Shown here: positions 7,516 through 14,274 of the stretch, in pieces
Position numbering within the stretch: the stretch's first letter is position 1
Layout of the letters: every line of letters begins with the position of its first letter
NCBI GenBank assembly: GCA_046050465.1
Contig: JBJOPS010000067.1
Coordinates: forward strand, 1-35,656
Length of the DNA: 35,656 nt
From: Egaibacter sp046050465
GTDB taxonomy: Bacteria > Pseudomonadota > Gammaproteobacteria > Burkholderiales > Burkholderiaceae_C
Direction: 5' to 3'
Translations under genes and position numbers: made by a program
Notes under the pieces: generated by a model
Database searches by the model: none
Seen by the model: only the letters and a program-made list of their open reading frames with translations
What the model was told of the DNA's origin: nothing

Positions 7516-8223
7516 ATGATCGCTACTAAATACATAGCTACTCTCGCAATGCTGGCGGGGGCAAATGGCCTTTTTGCCCAACAAATTTCAGCGAATCCTC
7601 CTCAAAACGTCGTTCAGCTGTCCGCCAGCGGCTCGGTGGAGGTGCAGCAGGACATGTTGTCCATCTCCATGAATACCGTGCGTGATGGTGCCGATGCCAA
7701 CGCCGTGCAGACCCAGCTGAAAACCGCACTGGACGCCGCGCTGACCATCGCCAAGGCGGCAGCGCTGCCGGGTCAGCTGGACGTGCGAACCGGCAATTTC
7801 AGTCTGTACCCGCGCTACGGCCAAAACGGCAAACCCATTGGCTGGCAGGGCACGACCGAGCTGATTCTGGAGGGCCGCGACATCGCCCGCATCAGCACCA
7901 CCGCCGGCAAAATTCAAACCCTCACCATGGGCAACGTCGGTTTCGGGCTGAGCCGCGAGCAGCGGACCAAGGTGGAGGGCGAGGCGCAAACACAGGCCAT
8001 CACCCGCTTCAAGGCCAAGGCCACCGATGTGGCAAAAGACTTCGGTTTCACCGGCTACACGCTGCGCGAGGTGTCGGTCAATGCCAACGACCAGGGTTTC
8101 AACCCCAACCCGCGTGTGATGGCCATGCAGGCCAAGGCCATGTCGTCTGACGCTCCGGTTCCGGTGGAGGCGGGCCGCACCACCGTGCTGGTCACCGTGT
8201 CGGGTTCGGTGCAATTGAAGTAG
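7516..8223 (+). CDS. SIMPL (DUF541/YggE-type) periplasmic protein
   Basis: The 235-residue product has a signal peptide (MIATKYIATLAMLAGANGLF, cleavage probably before QQIS). The SIMPL fold follows: VVQLSASGSVEVQQDMLSIS, a central beta/alpha core, a GFGLSREQRTKVEGEAQTQA segment, and a terminal VPVEAGRTTVLVTVSGSVQL strand. YggE-type proteins are linked to oxidative and envelope stress, but their molecular activity is unsettled. No Shine-Dalgarno is visible before the ATG. The signal-peptide codons coincide with a probable copy of the 49-base dispersed repeat described separately, which would make this a repeat-derived N-terminus. It is the last gene of the probable four-gene operon. Confidence 0.85.
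   Translation: MIATKYIATLAMLAGANGLFAQQISANPPQNVVQLSASGSVEVQQDMLSISMNTVRDGADANAVQTQLKTALDAALTIAKAAALPGQLDVRTGNFSLYPRYGQNGKPIGWQGTTELILEGRDIARISTTAGKIQTLTMGNVGFGLSREQRTKVEGEAQTQAITRFKAKATDVAKDFGFTGYTLREVSVNANDQGFNPNPRVMAMQAKAMSSDAPVPVEAGRTTVLVTVSGSVQLK
7522..7570 (+). repeat. 49-bp dispersed repeat, probable copy R1 (in SIMPL signal peptide)
   Basis: This copy aligns without gaps over all 49 bases to the ygiQ copy (about 63% identical by eye). It retains the GCTA/TAGC arms and the GGGGGC and GGCC 3' positions. It is read in the same frame (Ala-Thr-Lys first) as the copies in YgiQ and LivG. It is the most diverged member, so the assignment is tentative. Confidence 0.45.
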
Positions 8224-8339
8224 TCAGACAAACTATGCACGGCTTCTGGTTGATGCAAAGCCTGTCAGCAAATCGTCTTTGACAATGGGTTGTGACGTAT
8301 TGGTGCATTCCGGATTTCGGGAAGCTCGATAATCGGGAT

Positions 8340-9113
8340 ATGTCTTCCCATAAAGTTCTCTTCGGCTTCCATGCCTTGGGCGTTCGCCTGAAAACCGCAC
8401 CGCAATCTATCATCGAAATTTATTATGAATCCACGCGACGCGACGCGCGAATGCGCTCATTCATTGATAAAGTCAATGAGGCGGGCGTGCGACTGGTTGA
8501 ATCGGATGGGCTGCGACTCTCCAAGCTATGCGGCAACCATGGTCACCAGGGTGTGGCGGCACGGGTAAAAGAAGTTGCCCAGGTGCATTCTTTGGATGAA
8601 TTACTGGAAAACCTGGAAGCGGCCAATGTCGAGTTGCCTATGAACAAGCGTGCAAACCCCTTGATTCTGGTGCTGGACGGTGTGACTGATCCGCACAATC
8701 TGGGCGCCTGCCTGCGTGTGGCCGATGGCGCCGGTGTGCACGCCGTAATTGCCCCCAAAGACCACGCGGCGGGCATCAACGCCACGGTGGCTAAAGTGGC
8801 CAGCGGTGCGGCGGAGACAGTACCCTACTTTATGGTGACCAACCTGGCGCGTACCTTGAATGAGCTCAAAGACCGCGATATCTGGGTGATCGGTACCAGT
8901 GACGTAGCCACCAAAACGCTGTATCAGGCAGATCTGAAGAGGCCCGTTGCGCTGGTTCTGGGTGCAGAGGGTGCAGGTATGCGCCAGCTCACGACCAAGA
9001 CGTGTGACGATTTAGTGAGTATCCCCATGCAGGGTGCGGTAGAGAGTTTGAATGTGTCAGTCGCCAGCGGCGTGTGCCTGTTCGAGGCTGTGCGCCAGCG
9101 CATGGCGACCTGA
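8340..9113 (+). CDS. rlmB: 23S rRNA (guanosine-2'-O)-methyltransferase RlmB
   Basis: A SpoU/TrmH-family methyltransferase of 257 residues that in E. coli methylates G2251 of 23S rRNA using S-adenosylmethionine. The N-terminal substrate-binding domain opens VLFGFHALGVRLK. The knotted catalytic domain shows all three family motifs: LVLDGVTDPHNLGACLRVAD (motif 1), LVLGAEGAGMRQLT (motif 2) and SIPMQGAVESLNVSVASG (motif 3). The start at 8340 is chosen because the frame upstream (to a GTG at 8292) adds 16 residues without homology. It stands alone on the plus strand and converges on the chromate transporter genes with an 11-base gap. Confidence 0.93.
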   Translation: MSSHKVLFGFHALGVRLKTAPQSIIEIYYESTRRDARMRSFIDKVNEAGVRLVESDGLRLSKLCGNHGHQGVAARVKEVAQVHSLDELLENLEAANVELPMNKRANPLILVLDGVTDPHNLGACLRVADGAGVHAVIAPKDHAAGINATVAKVASGAAETVPYFMVTNLARTLNELKDRDIWVIGTSDVATKTLYQADLKRPVALVLGAEGAGMRQLTTKTCDDLVSIPMQGAVESLNVSVASGVCLFEAVRQRMAT

Positions 9114-9124
9114 GTTGACAGAAA

Positions 9125-9697
9125 TTAGACCAGACCGAAAGCGCCAAGCACGGCACCAGCTCCCAAAAGCCACAACAAATGGGTTTTGGTTTGCCACATG
9201 ATCAACGTTGTGAGAGCGGTTAACAGCCAAAGCGGCCAGCTCGATAGCCTGCTGCCATGAGTTGAGGTCAGAACCCAACCGGTGGCAATCAGCAGGGCAA
9301 TGACGATGGGCGCCATGCCTTGCTTGAACGCCTTGATAGAGCGAAGCTCTCGGTTTCGATGTCCCCATCTGGTCACCATGAATGTCAGTGTGGTGCTGGG
9401 TAACAGAATACCCAGCATGGCAATGACAACGCCCAGCAGTGCATAACCGTAGCTGCCCGCGTTCATACCGACGTTCCACCCCATCAGCGCAACAAACAGC
9501 ACATTGGGGCCCGGCGCAGCTTGTGCCAGAGCAATACTGGAGGTAAATTGCGCATCGGTTAGCCACTGCTTGTCTCCCACCAGGTAGCGGTGCATGTCTG
9601 GTGCTGTGGTGATGGCGCCGCCCACGGCCAGCAACGATAAGGTCGCAAAGTGCATGAAAAAACCTATCCAGTCGGAGGCGGTGAGGTTCAGGTTCAT
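9125..9697 (-). CDS. Chromate transporter, second half-size subunit (CHR family)
   Basis: A 190-residue membrane protein with one CHR domain, the half-length form of ChrA. It shows the CHR pattern of a Gly-rich first helix (LLAVGGAITTAPDMHRYLV), WLTDAQF, then ALAQAAPGPNVLFVALMGW, and about five or six further hydrophobic segments. I used the ATG at 9695-9697, giving MNLNLTASDW; the frame is open 43 codons upstream but that part overlaps the partner gene. Its ATG overlaps the TGA of the upstream subunit (ATGA), as in other split CHR pairs, which are thought to form one functional exporter in the inner membrane. Substrate specificity for chromate is by family only. Confidence 0.88.
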   Translation of the reverse strand: MNLNLTASDWIGFFMHFATLSLLAVGGAITTAPDMHRYLVGDKQWLTDAQFTSSIALAQAAPGPNVLFVALMGWNVGMNAGSYGYALLGVVIAMLGILLPSTTLTFMVTRWGHRNRELRSIKAFKQGMAPIVIALLIATGWVLTSTHGSRLSSWPLWLLTALTTLIMWQTKTHLLWLLGAGAVLGAFGLV

Positions 9698-10266
9698 GGC
9701 TCGATTTGCCCGAGCCGACGATAGGCATACAGGCAGGCAACACTGCCTACGACCAGCAATACCCACATCAGTTGGATGCGAAGTAAGGCTATTGCTATAA
9801 AAGTAATAGCTGCAAGAGCCAAACATACACTGGATTCCATAACATTCTTCTTCAAAGCAGCAATCAATCTCAAACCCGTGGCTGCAATCAGGCCTGCGGC
9901 AACCGAGCCCATGCCTCTTAATGCTCCCTGTATTGTGGGCGAGTCTGCCACGCCGGCAAACACCACAGCCAGCAGCAGCACCACCAGCAGGGGAAAGACC
10001 AGCATGCCTGCAAGTGCAGCCATGGCGCCACGCAAACCAAAGTAACGATCGCCAAGCATCAATGACAGATTTACCACGTTAGGGCCAGGCAGAGTTTGCG
10101 CCACAGCCCAGTCCTCGATAAATTGCTCGCGGGTGAGCCACTGTTTTTTATCGACCAGTTCACGTTGCACCACGGCAAGCACGCCACCAAAGCCTTGCAG
10201 TGCCAGCAGTGTGAACGACCAGAACAGATGGCTTAGCGAATGGGGCTTATTCAACTGCAGGCTCAT
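9694..10266 (-). CDS. Chromate transporter, first half-size subunit (CHR family)
   Basis: The first of two 190-residue CHR-domain proteins. The N-terminus shows FWSFTLLALQGFGGVLAVVQ, then WLTREQFIEDWAVAQTLPGP and NVVNLSLMLGDR, followed by several hydrophobic helices. The start ATG (10264-10266) has an upstream GGAGAC ribosome site. The C-terminal region overlaps the start of the second subunit by four bases. One helix (ALAAITFIAIALL) is encoded by a stretch whose complementary strand weakly resembles the stem of the dispersed repeat; I do not count it as a copy. No chromate regulator such as chrB is nearby. Confidence 0.88.
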   Translation of the reverse strand: MSLQLNKPHSLSHLFWSFTLLALQGFGGVLAVVQRELVDKKQWLTREQFIEDWAVAQTLPGPNVVNLSLMLGDRYFGLRGAMAALAGMLVFPLLVVLLLAVVFAGVADSPTIQGALRGMGSVAAGLIAATGLRLIAALKKNVMESSVCLALAAITFIAIALLRIQLMWVLLVVGSVACLYAYRRLGQIEP

Positions 10267-10414
10267 TGGTTGTCTCCACTCTTTTGGAGTTCTGTCAGGG
10301 TGTTGAGAATTTTTTTCGATACCGTGACATCATGGGCACTGAAATCGGAAAACAATCACTCCTCGTGAGTTTCGGCCCATGGAAATCGGGGAGATTACCC
10401 TATATTATGGACAG

Positions 10415-10960
10415 ATGAGCTCTACCGTACAACTGCCCGATTCTGTCCACTCCATGTTACAGGCCGACTCCCATGTCATTCCGGTTGATATCCGGTCTCT
10501 TCGCAAGGCAATGGGACAGTTTGCAACCGGCGTCACAGTGATAACCACTCGCACGTCCGATGGCACGATGGTAGGCCTGACGGTCAACTCGTTCGGTGCG
10601 CTGTCTCTGGAGCCAGCCTTGATTGTGTGGTCGCTGCGATTGAGCTCGACCAGCCTGGATCTCTTTCAACGGGCCCCTCGGTTTGTGGTGAATGTACTGA
10701 CGGATACACAGGCGGAAATATCCCGGCATTTTGCTTCTGGCGCATCGCAAAAATTTGAATCAGTGGCGTATGCTGAAAATCAGCATGGCCTGGCGCTGTT
10801 GAATGACTGTTCGGCTTGGTTTGAGTGCCGTCGGGTATCTCATCAGTTGGCTGGGGACCATTGTTTGTTCATCGCCGAGGTAGAGCGTTTCAGCAGTTCG
10901 GATATGGCGCCGCTGTTGTTCCATGCAGGTGGTTACTTCACCTTGGGTCGCCGCCTTTAA
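10415..10960 (+). CDS. Flavin reductase (DIM6/NTAB) domain protein
   Basis: A protein of about 181 residues in the FMN-binding split-barrel family that reduces free flavin with NAD(P)H or supplies FMNH2 to a two-component monooxygenase. Signature segments are LRKAMGQFATGVTVITT, VGLTVNSFGALSLEPALIVW and FVVNVLTDTQAEISRHFA, and the C-terminus ends LLFHAGGYFTLGRRL. The start is uncertain. An upstream ATG at 10379 has no ribosome site. The ATG at 10415 has a weak GGACAG and lies just after a TATATTAT stretch that could be a -10 element. An ATG at 10454 would also keep the whole domain. No oxygenase partner is adjacent, so the physiological role is open. Confidence 0.85.
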   Translation: MSSTVQLPDSVHSMLQADSHVIPVDIRSLRKAMGQFATGVTVITTRTSDGTMVGLTVNSFGALSLEPALIVWSLRLSSTSLDLFQRAPRFVVNVLTDTQAEISRHFASGASQKFESVAYAENQHGLALLNDCSAWFECRRVSHQLAGDHCLFIAEVERFSSSDMAPLLFHAGGYFTLGRRL

Positions 10961-11007
10961 AATGATTTTCTGGAACGGGTTGTCTCCGGACACAGCGTTG
11001 GGTTGAC

Positions 11008-12450
11008 TCATTCACTGAGAAAGTTCAGATACCTTGTCGCAAACTTGCCGTAGGGTGGCCACAAAAATTTGACTGCGCTGAACGGAGCCTGATAAAACAC
11101 CGGACGCAGTTTCGAGAAGGTGTTGAAACCCTCGTGCCCGTGGTAATGCCCCATGCCGCTTTCACCCACACCACCAAAAGGGAGGTCGGTCTGGCCGACG
11201 TGGAACAGCGCGTCGTTAACCGACACACCACCCGACATTACCCGGTCCAGCAGTGTCTGAATGGTGGTGCTGTCATTGCTGAACGGATAAATAGCCAGCG
11301 GGCGAGGGCGGTCGTTGATGTACTGGATGGTCTCGTTGAGCTGTGTGTATTCAATGATGGGCAGGATGGGACCAAAAATTTCATGCTGTCGCAGGATCGA
11401 ATCCTCCGGCGCATTGAGTACGATGTGGGGGGCGATTTTGCGTGTGGCGGCGTCCCACGGTTTGCCGGGAATCAGTTGCACCAGTGTGGCACCCTTCGCT
11501 TGCGCGTCTTCCAGCGCGGCGGTGAGGCGGTTGAATGAGCGTTCATCGATGATGGACGTCAAATCGGCCGACGCAATGGACGGATAACGTGCTTCCACGA
11601 TTTCCTTGGCCATGGCGGTGAATGCCGCTGTTTTGCCTTTGGGCAGAAACAGGTAATCAATCGTGGTGCAAATCTGGCCGGCGTTCAGGCACTTGACGAA
11701 CATCAGGCGCTCGGCCGCTGTACGCAGCGGGAAGTCGTCACACACAATGGCGGGCGCCTTGCCGCCCAGCTCCAGCGTCACCGGGCACAGGTTTTGCGCG
11801 GCAGCGGCCATCACGGCGCGGCCGGTTGTGCCCGAGCCCGTGAACAGCAAGTGGTCAAACTTGAGTTTGGAAAATTCGATACCCACGCCACCGGTTTCAT
11901 CAAAAAACGCCAGTTTTTCTTTCGGAAAATAGGCGGGCATTTTTTCGATCAGAAATTTGCAGAGATGGCGCGAGTTTTCCGACATCTTGACCATGGCGCG
12001 GTTACCGGCCGAGAAGATGCTGACCAGTGGTGCAAAGGTCAGGTTCACCGGAAAGTTCCACGGCACGATGCAGCCCACCACGCCCAATGGCTGCGGAATG
12101 ACGCGGTTGCGGGCGCCAAAATAGTTCATCAGGTCCACATGGCGCCGCTGCGGCTTCATCCACTTCTTCAGATGCTTGAGGGCATGGTCCACCTCACCCA
12201 TGGCCGGCACAATTTCCGTCAGCAGCGTTTCGTGGGTGGAGCGGTTGCCATAGTCGGCGTTTATCGCTTCGATGATGCCTTGTTTGTTCTCCCGCAGGAA
12301 GGTTTTTAGCTTCAGCAGGTCAGACTTGCGCTCATCCAGGCCGGGAACCGGGTGGGCGAAGTACGCTGCGCGCTGCAGTTTCAGTGTGGCCTCCAGTTCG
12401 GGACGAACCAGATCCAGAGGCGTGGCGCTGTGCAAAGGCAAGGCTGACAT
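11008..12450 (-). CDS. calB: Coniferyl-aldehyde-dehydrogenase-type NAD(P)-dependent aldehyde dehydrogenase
   Basis: A 480-residue class 3-like aldehyde dehydrogenase. Key features are VVGCIVPWNFPVNL, the Rossmann loop FTGSGTTGRAV, the general base Glu at about 227 in VTLELGGKAP, and the catalytic Cys at about 261 in LNAGQICTTIDY. The family includes CalB, which oxidises coniferyl aldehyde to ferulate in lignin-monomer breakdown. Overall pattern and length fit that subfamily, but substrate cannot be proved from sequence. The ATG at 12450 is preferred over an ATG 19 codons upstream because an AAAGGACA ribosome site precedes it. It is a single-gene unit between gspB and the convergent flavin reductase. 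Confidence 0.85.
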   Translation of the reverse strand: MSALPLHSATPLDLVRPELEATLKLQRAAYFAHPVPGLDERKSDLLKLKTFLRENKQGIIEAINADYGNRSTHETLLTEIVPAMGEVDHALKHLKKWMKPQRRHVDLMNYFGARNRVIPQPLGVVGCIVPWNFPVNLTFAPLVSIFSAGNRAMVKMSENSRHLCKFLIEKMPAYFPKEKLAFFDETGGVGIEFSKLKFDHLLFTGSGTTGRAVMAAAAQNLCPVTLELGGKAPAIVCDDFPLRTAAERLMFVKCLNAGQICTTIDYLFLPKGKTAAFTAMAKEIVEARYPSIASADLTSIIDERSFNRLTAALEDAQAKGATLVQLIPGKPWDAATRKIAPHIVLNAPEDSILRQHEIFGPILPIIEYTQLNETIQYINDRPRPLAIYPFSNDSTTIQTLLDRVMSGGVSVNDALFHVGQTDLPFGGVGESGMGHYHGHEGFNTFSKLRPVFYQAPFSAVKFLWPPYGKFATRYLNFLSE

Positions 12451-12560
12451 GGGTGTGTCCTTTTGCTTCAGTATTGAGGCTGGTGTTGCAGGTGCGAATG
12501 CGGTCATGAAAGAGGTGACCGTTCGGGCACTGGGTCTGGGCCGGTGTAGTTCACAGGCTT

Positions 12561-13295
12561 CTAGTATGTCACCCGATACCGATAGCCTCGGAAACTAAGT
12601 ACGGCCGCATTTTGCCGAATCTGTTCAACTTTCACGCCAGGAGCTGGATGACTGCCTTCAAGAAACAACTGGTTATCAACGATCAACAAACGTTGAGCTG
12701 GATTGGATGAGTAGGTGCCACCACTGATGGTCAGTTTCGGCAAATCGCGTTGTACCTCTTCAGGCAACTCAGCCAGAGTATGAATATGGCTTGACATGCC
12801 CACGGCGTCATCAGTGGTTACACCCGCCTTTGAGGCCATCACTGTGGCACCCGGATTGGTATGCGCTCTGTTGGCAGTTGGTTTTGACTCGGCTGTTCTT
12901 TCTTTCGAAGCAGTTTTGACTGGTATTGAATACGTATTGACTGGCTCAGGTTTTGATCGGACAGGGTGCACGGTGGATGCAAAGGCGTACGGCGCAGACA
13001 CAGGCGAAGCAACAGGTTTCGCGTTCTGTGTTGTCAGAGCAATTGGCGGCAAAGAATCCGATGCAATGGTTATCTGGTGGGTTCGTGCATTGCTGATGGA
13101 AGCCATTTGCCAGGCAAGCATGCCCAGAACCAGCAGTAGCAAGCCCACAATCAGCCAAGGTACTAGCAGTCGGAAGTTCCCTGCCGGTTTGTTTGTGATT
13201 GCCGTATATGGCAGTTGCTGTGTATGAACCCCAGGAATTGCACCGCGCTCGCGTTCTAAATCGGCTTTTTTCAGGGCGTCCAGGATATAGGACAT
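12561..13295 (-). CDS. gspB: GspB-like general secretion pathway protein B
   Basis: The 244-residue product begins with the hallmark MSYILDALKKADLERERG, which fixes the start at 13295 even though the frame is open 47 codons upstream. A single membrane anchor spans about residues 42-66. A Pro/Ser/Thr/Ala-rich periplasmic linker follows, then the conserved GspB domain (LPKLTISGGTYSSNPAQRLL to VLSFRGYRYRVTY). GspB/ExeB partners the GspA/ExeA ATPase to insert the type II secretin through peptidoglycan. The gspA gene lies four bases upstream, so the two are co-transcribed. No secretin or other type II secretion gene is in the window. Confidence 0.87.
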   Translation of the reverse strand: MSYILDALKKADLERERGAIPGVHTQQLPYTAITNKPAGNFRLLVPWLIVGLLLLVLGMLAWQMASISNARTHQITIASDSLPPIALTTQNAKPVASPVSAPYAFASTVHPVRSKPEPVNTYSIPVKTASKERTAESKPTANRAHTNPGATVMASKAGVTTDDAVGMSSHIHTLAELPEEVQRDLPKLTISGGTYSSNPAQRLLIVDNQLFLEGSHPAPGVKVEQIRQNAAVLSFRGYRYRVTY

Positions 13296-13299
13296 ATTG

Positions 13300-14247
13300 T
13301 TATTCTCCAGCCCTGAGGCCCGGTTCATGCAGCTTGCTGACTGTTTTGACGGGGGTCTTTTTGCGTGAAAAAAAAGTTGAAAATGGCATGATAAAACCCA
13401 TCCATCTTCTGGGTATTGCAAATTCATCTTTGTCAAATACTTCGACCGCTGCTTTCTCTACCATGGCAAAGTCGATCGTCGTGGTATTGCTTGAATAGGC
13501 GCCAAGTAGTGCGCGTCCACACAGTAAATTGATTCTGCGGGGCACGCCGCGAGACAGTTGATGAATGCGATGAATGGACCTGGACGTAAAAGGCAGCGCC
13601 GTCACCAGTCCTGCTACCGCTAATCGGTGTGAAATGTATTGCCCGGTTTCGTTTGCGGATAATGCACCCAGATGAAAGCGGGCAATAACGCGTTGCGCGA
13701 GTTGTTCGAGATTGGGTCGTGCCAGCATGGTTCGCAGCTCAGGCTGGCCGATCAGGATGATCTGCAGCAGTTTGCGTTCATTGGTTTCCAGATTGGTCAG
13801 CAGGCGTAGCTGCTCCAGCACGTCGGCAGAGAGATTTTGTGCTTCATCAATGATGAGCACGTTGTTTTGACCGACCGCGTGCGTACGTAGCAAAAACTCG
13901 TTTAATGGGTCGACGAAACCCTTGACCGAGACCGCCTCAAACTCCTTGCGTTCATACGGAATGCGGAATTCTTCGCAGATCGATCTCAACAGCTCGGGCA
14001 CCGTGAGTTTGGGATTGAAGATATAGGCGACGTTGCAGCGTTTGGGTAATTGCTCCAGAAAACACCGGCATACGGTAGTCTTGCCGGCACCTATCTCTCC
14101 TGTGAGCAGCACAAAGCCGCCCCCACCCCGTAGCCCATATAGCAAGTGTGCCAATGCTTCTCGATGCCGCTCGCTCATGAAGAGATATTGCGGGTTGGGC
14201 GCTATTGAAAAGGGGTCCTGCTTAAGGCCAAAAAACTTTGCGTACAT
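13300..14247 (-). CDS. gspA: GspA/ExeA-type AAA ATPase
   Basis: A 315-residue protein with the family opening MYAKFFGLKQDPFSIAPNP. It has a Walker A motif TGEIGAGKTT (about 49-58), a Walker B VLIIDEAQNL (about 130-139), and sensor and arginine-finger regions through IGQPELR and RGVPRRINLLC. ExeA-type proteins hydrolyse ATP in the cytoplasm and, with GspB, remodel peptidoglycan for secretin assembly. Aeromonas ExeA has a peptidoglycan-binding C-terminal domain. Here the C-terminus is short and ends at residue 315 without it, so this is the ATPase module only. It follows the PAS-GGDEF gene after 27 bases. Confidence 0.87.
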   Translation of the reverse strand: MYAKFFGLKQDPFSIAPNPQYLFMSERHREALAHLLYGLRGGGGFVLLTGEIGAGKTTVCRCFLEQLPKRCNVAYIFNPKLTVPELLRSICEEFRIPYERKEFEAVSVKGFVDPLNEFLLRTHAVGQNNVLIIDEAQNLSADVLEQLRLLTNLETNERKLLQIILIGQPELRTMLARPNLEQLAQRVIARFHLGALSANETGQYISHRLAVAGLVTALPFTSRSIHRIHQLSRGVPRRINLLCGRALLGAYSSNTTTIDFAMVEKAAVEVFDKDEFAIPRRWMGFIMPFSTFFSRKKTPVKTVSKLHEPGLRAGE

Positions 14248-14274
14248 GGATCAATGCACAGGCAATAACTTGGG

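Noticed and set aside
8279..8307. TTGACA at 8279-8284 as a promoter for rlmB.
   Set aside because: No acceptable -10 element occurs 16-18 bases downstream. GATAAT at 8328 is too close to the ATG and lacks its own -35.
9789..9833. Possible repeat stem (GCTATAAAAGTAATAGC) on the strand opposite the first chromate transporter gene.
   Set aside because: Only the first 18 bases match well. The rest diverges, and the encoded helix is a normal membrane segment in the family.
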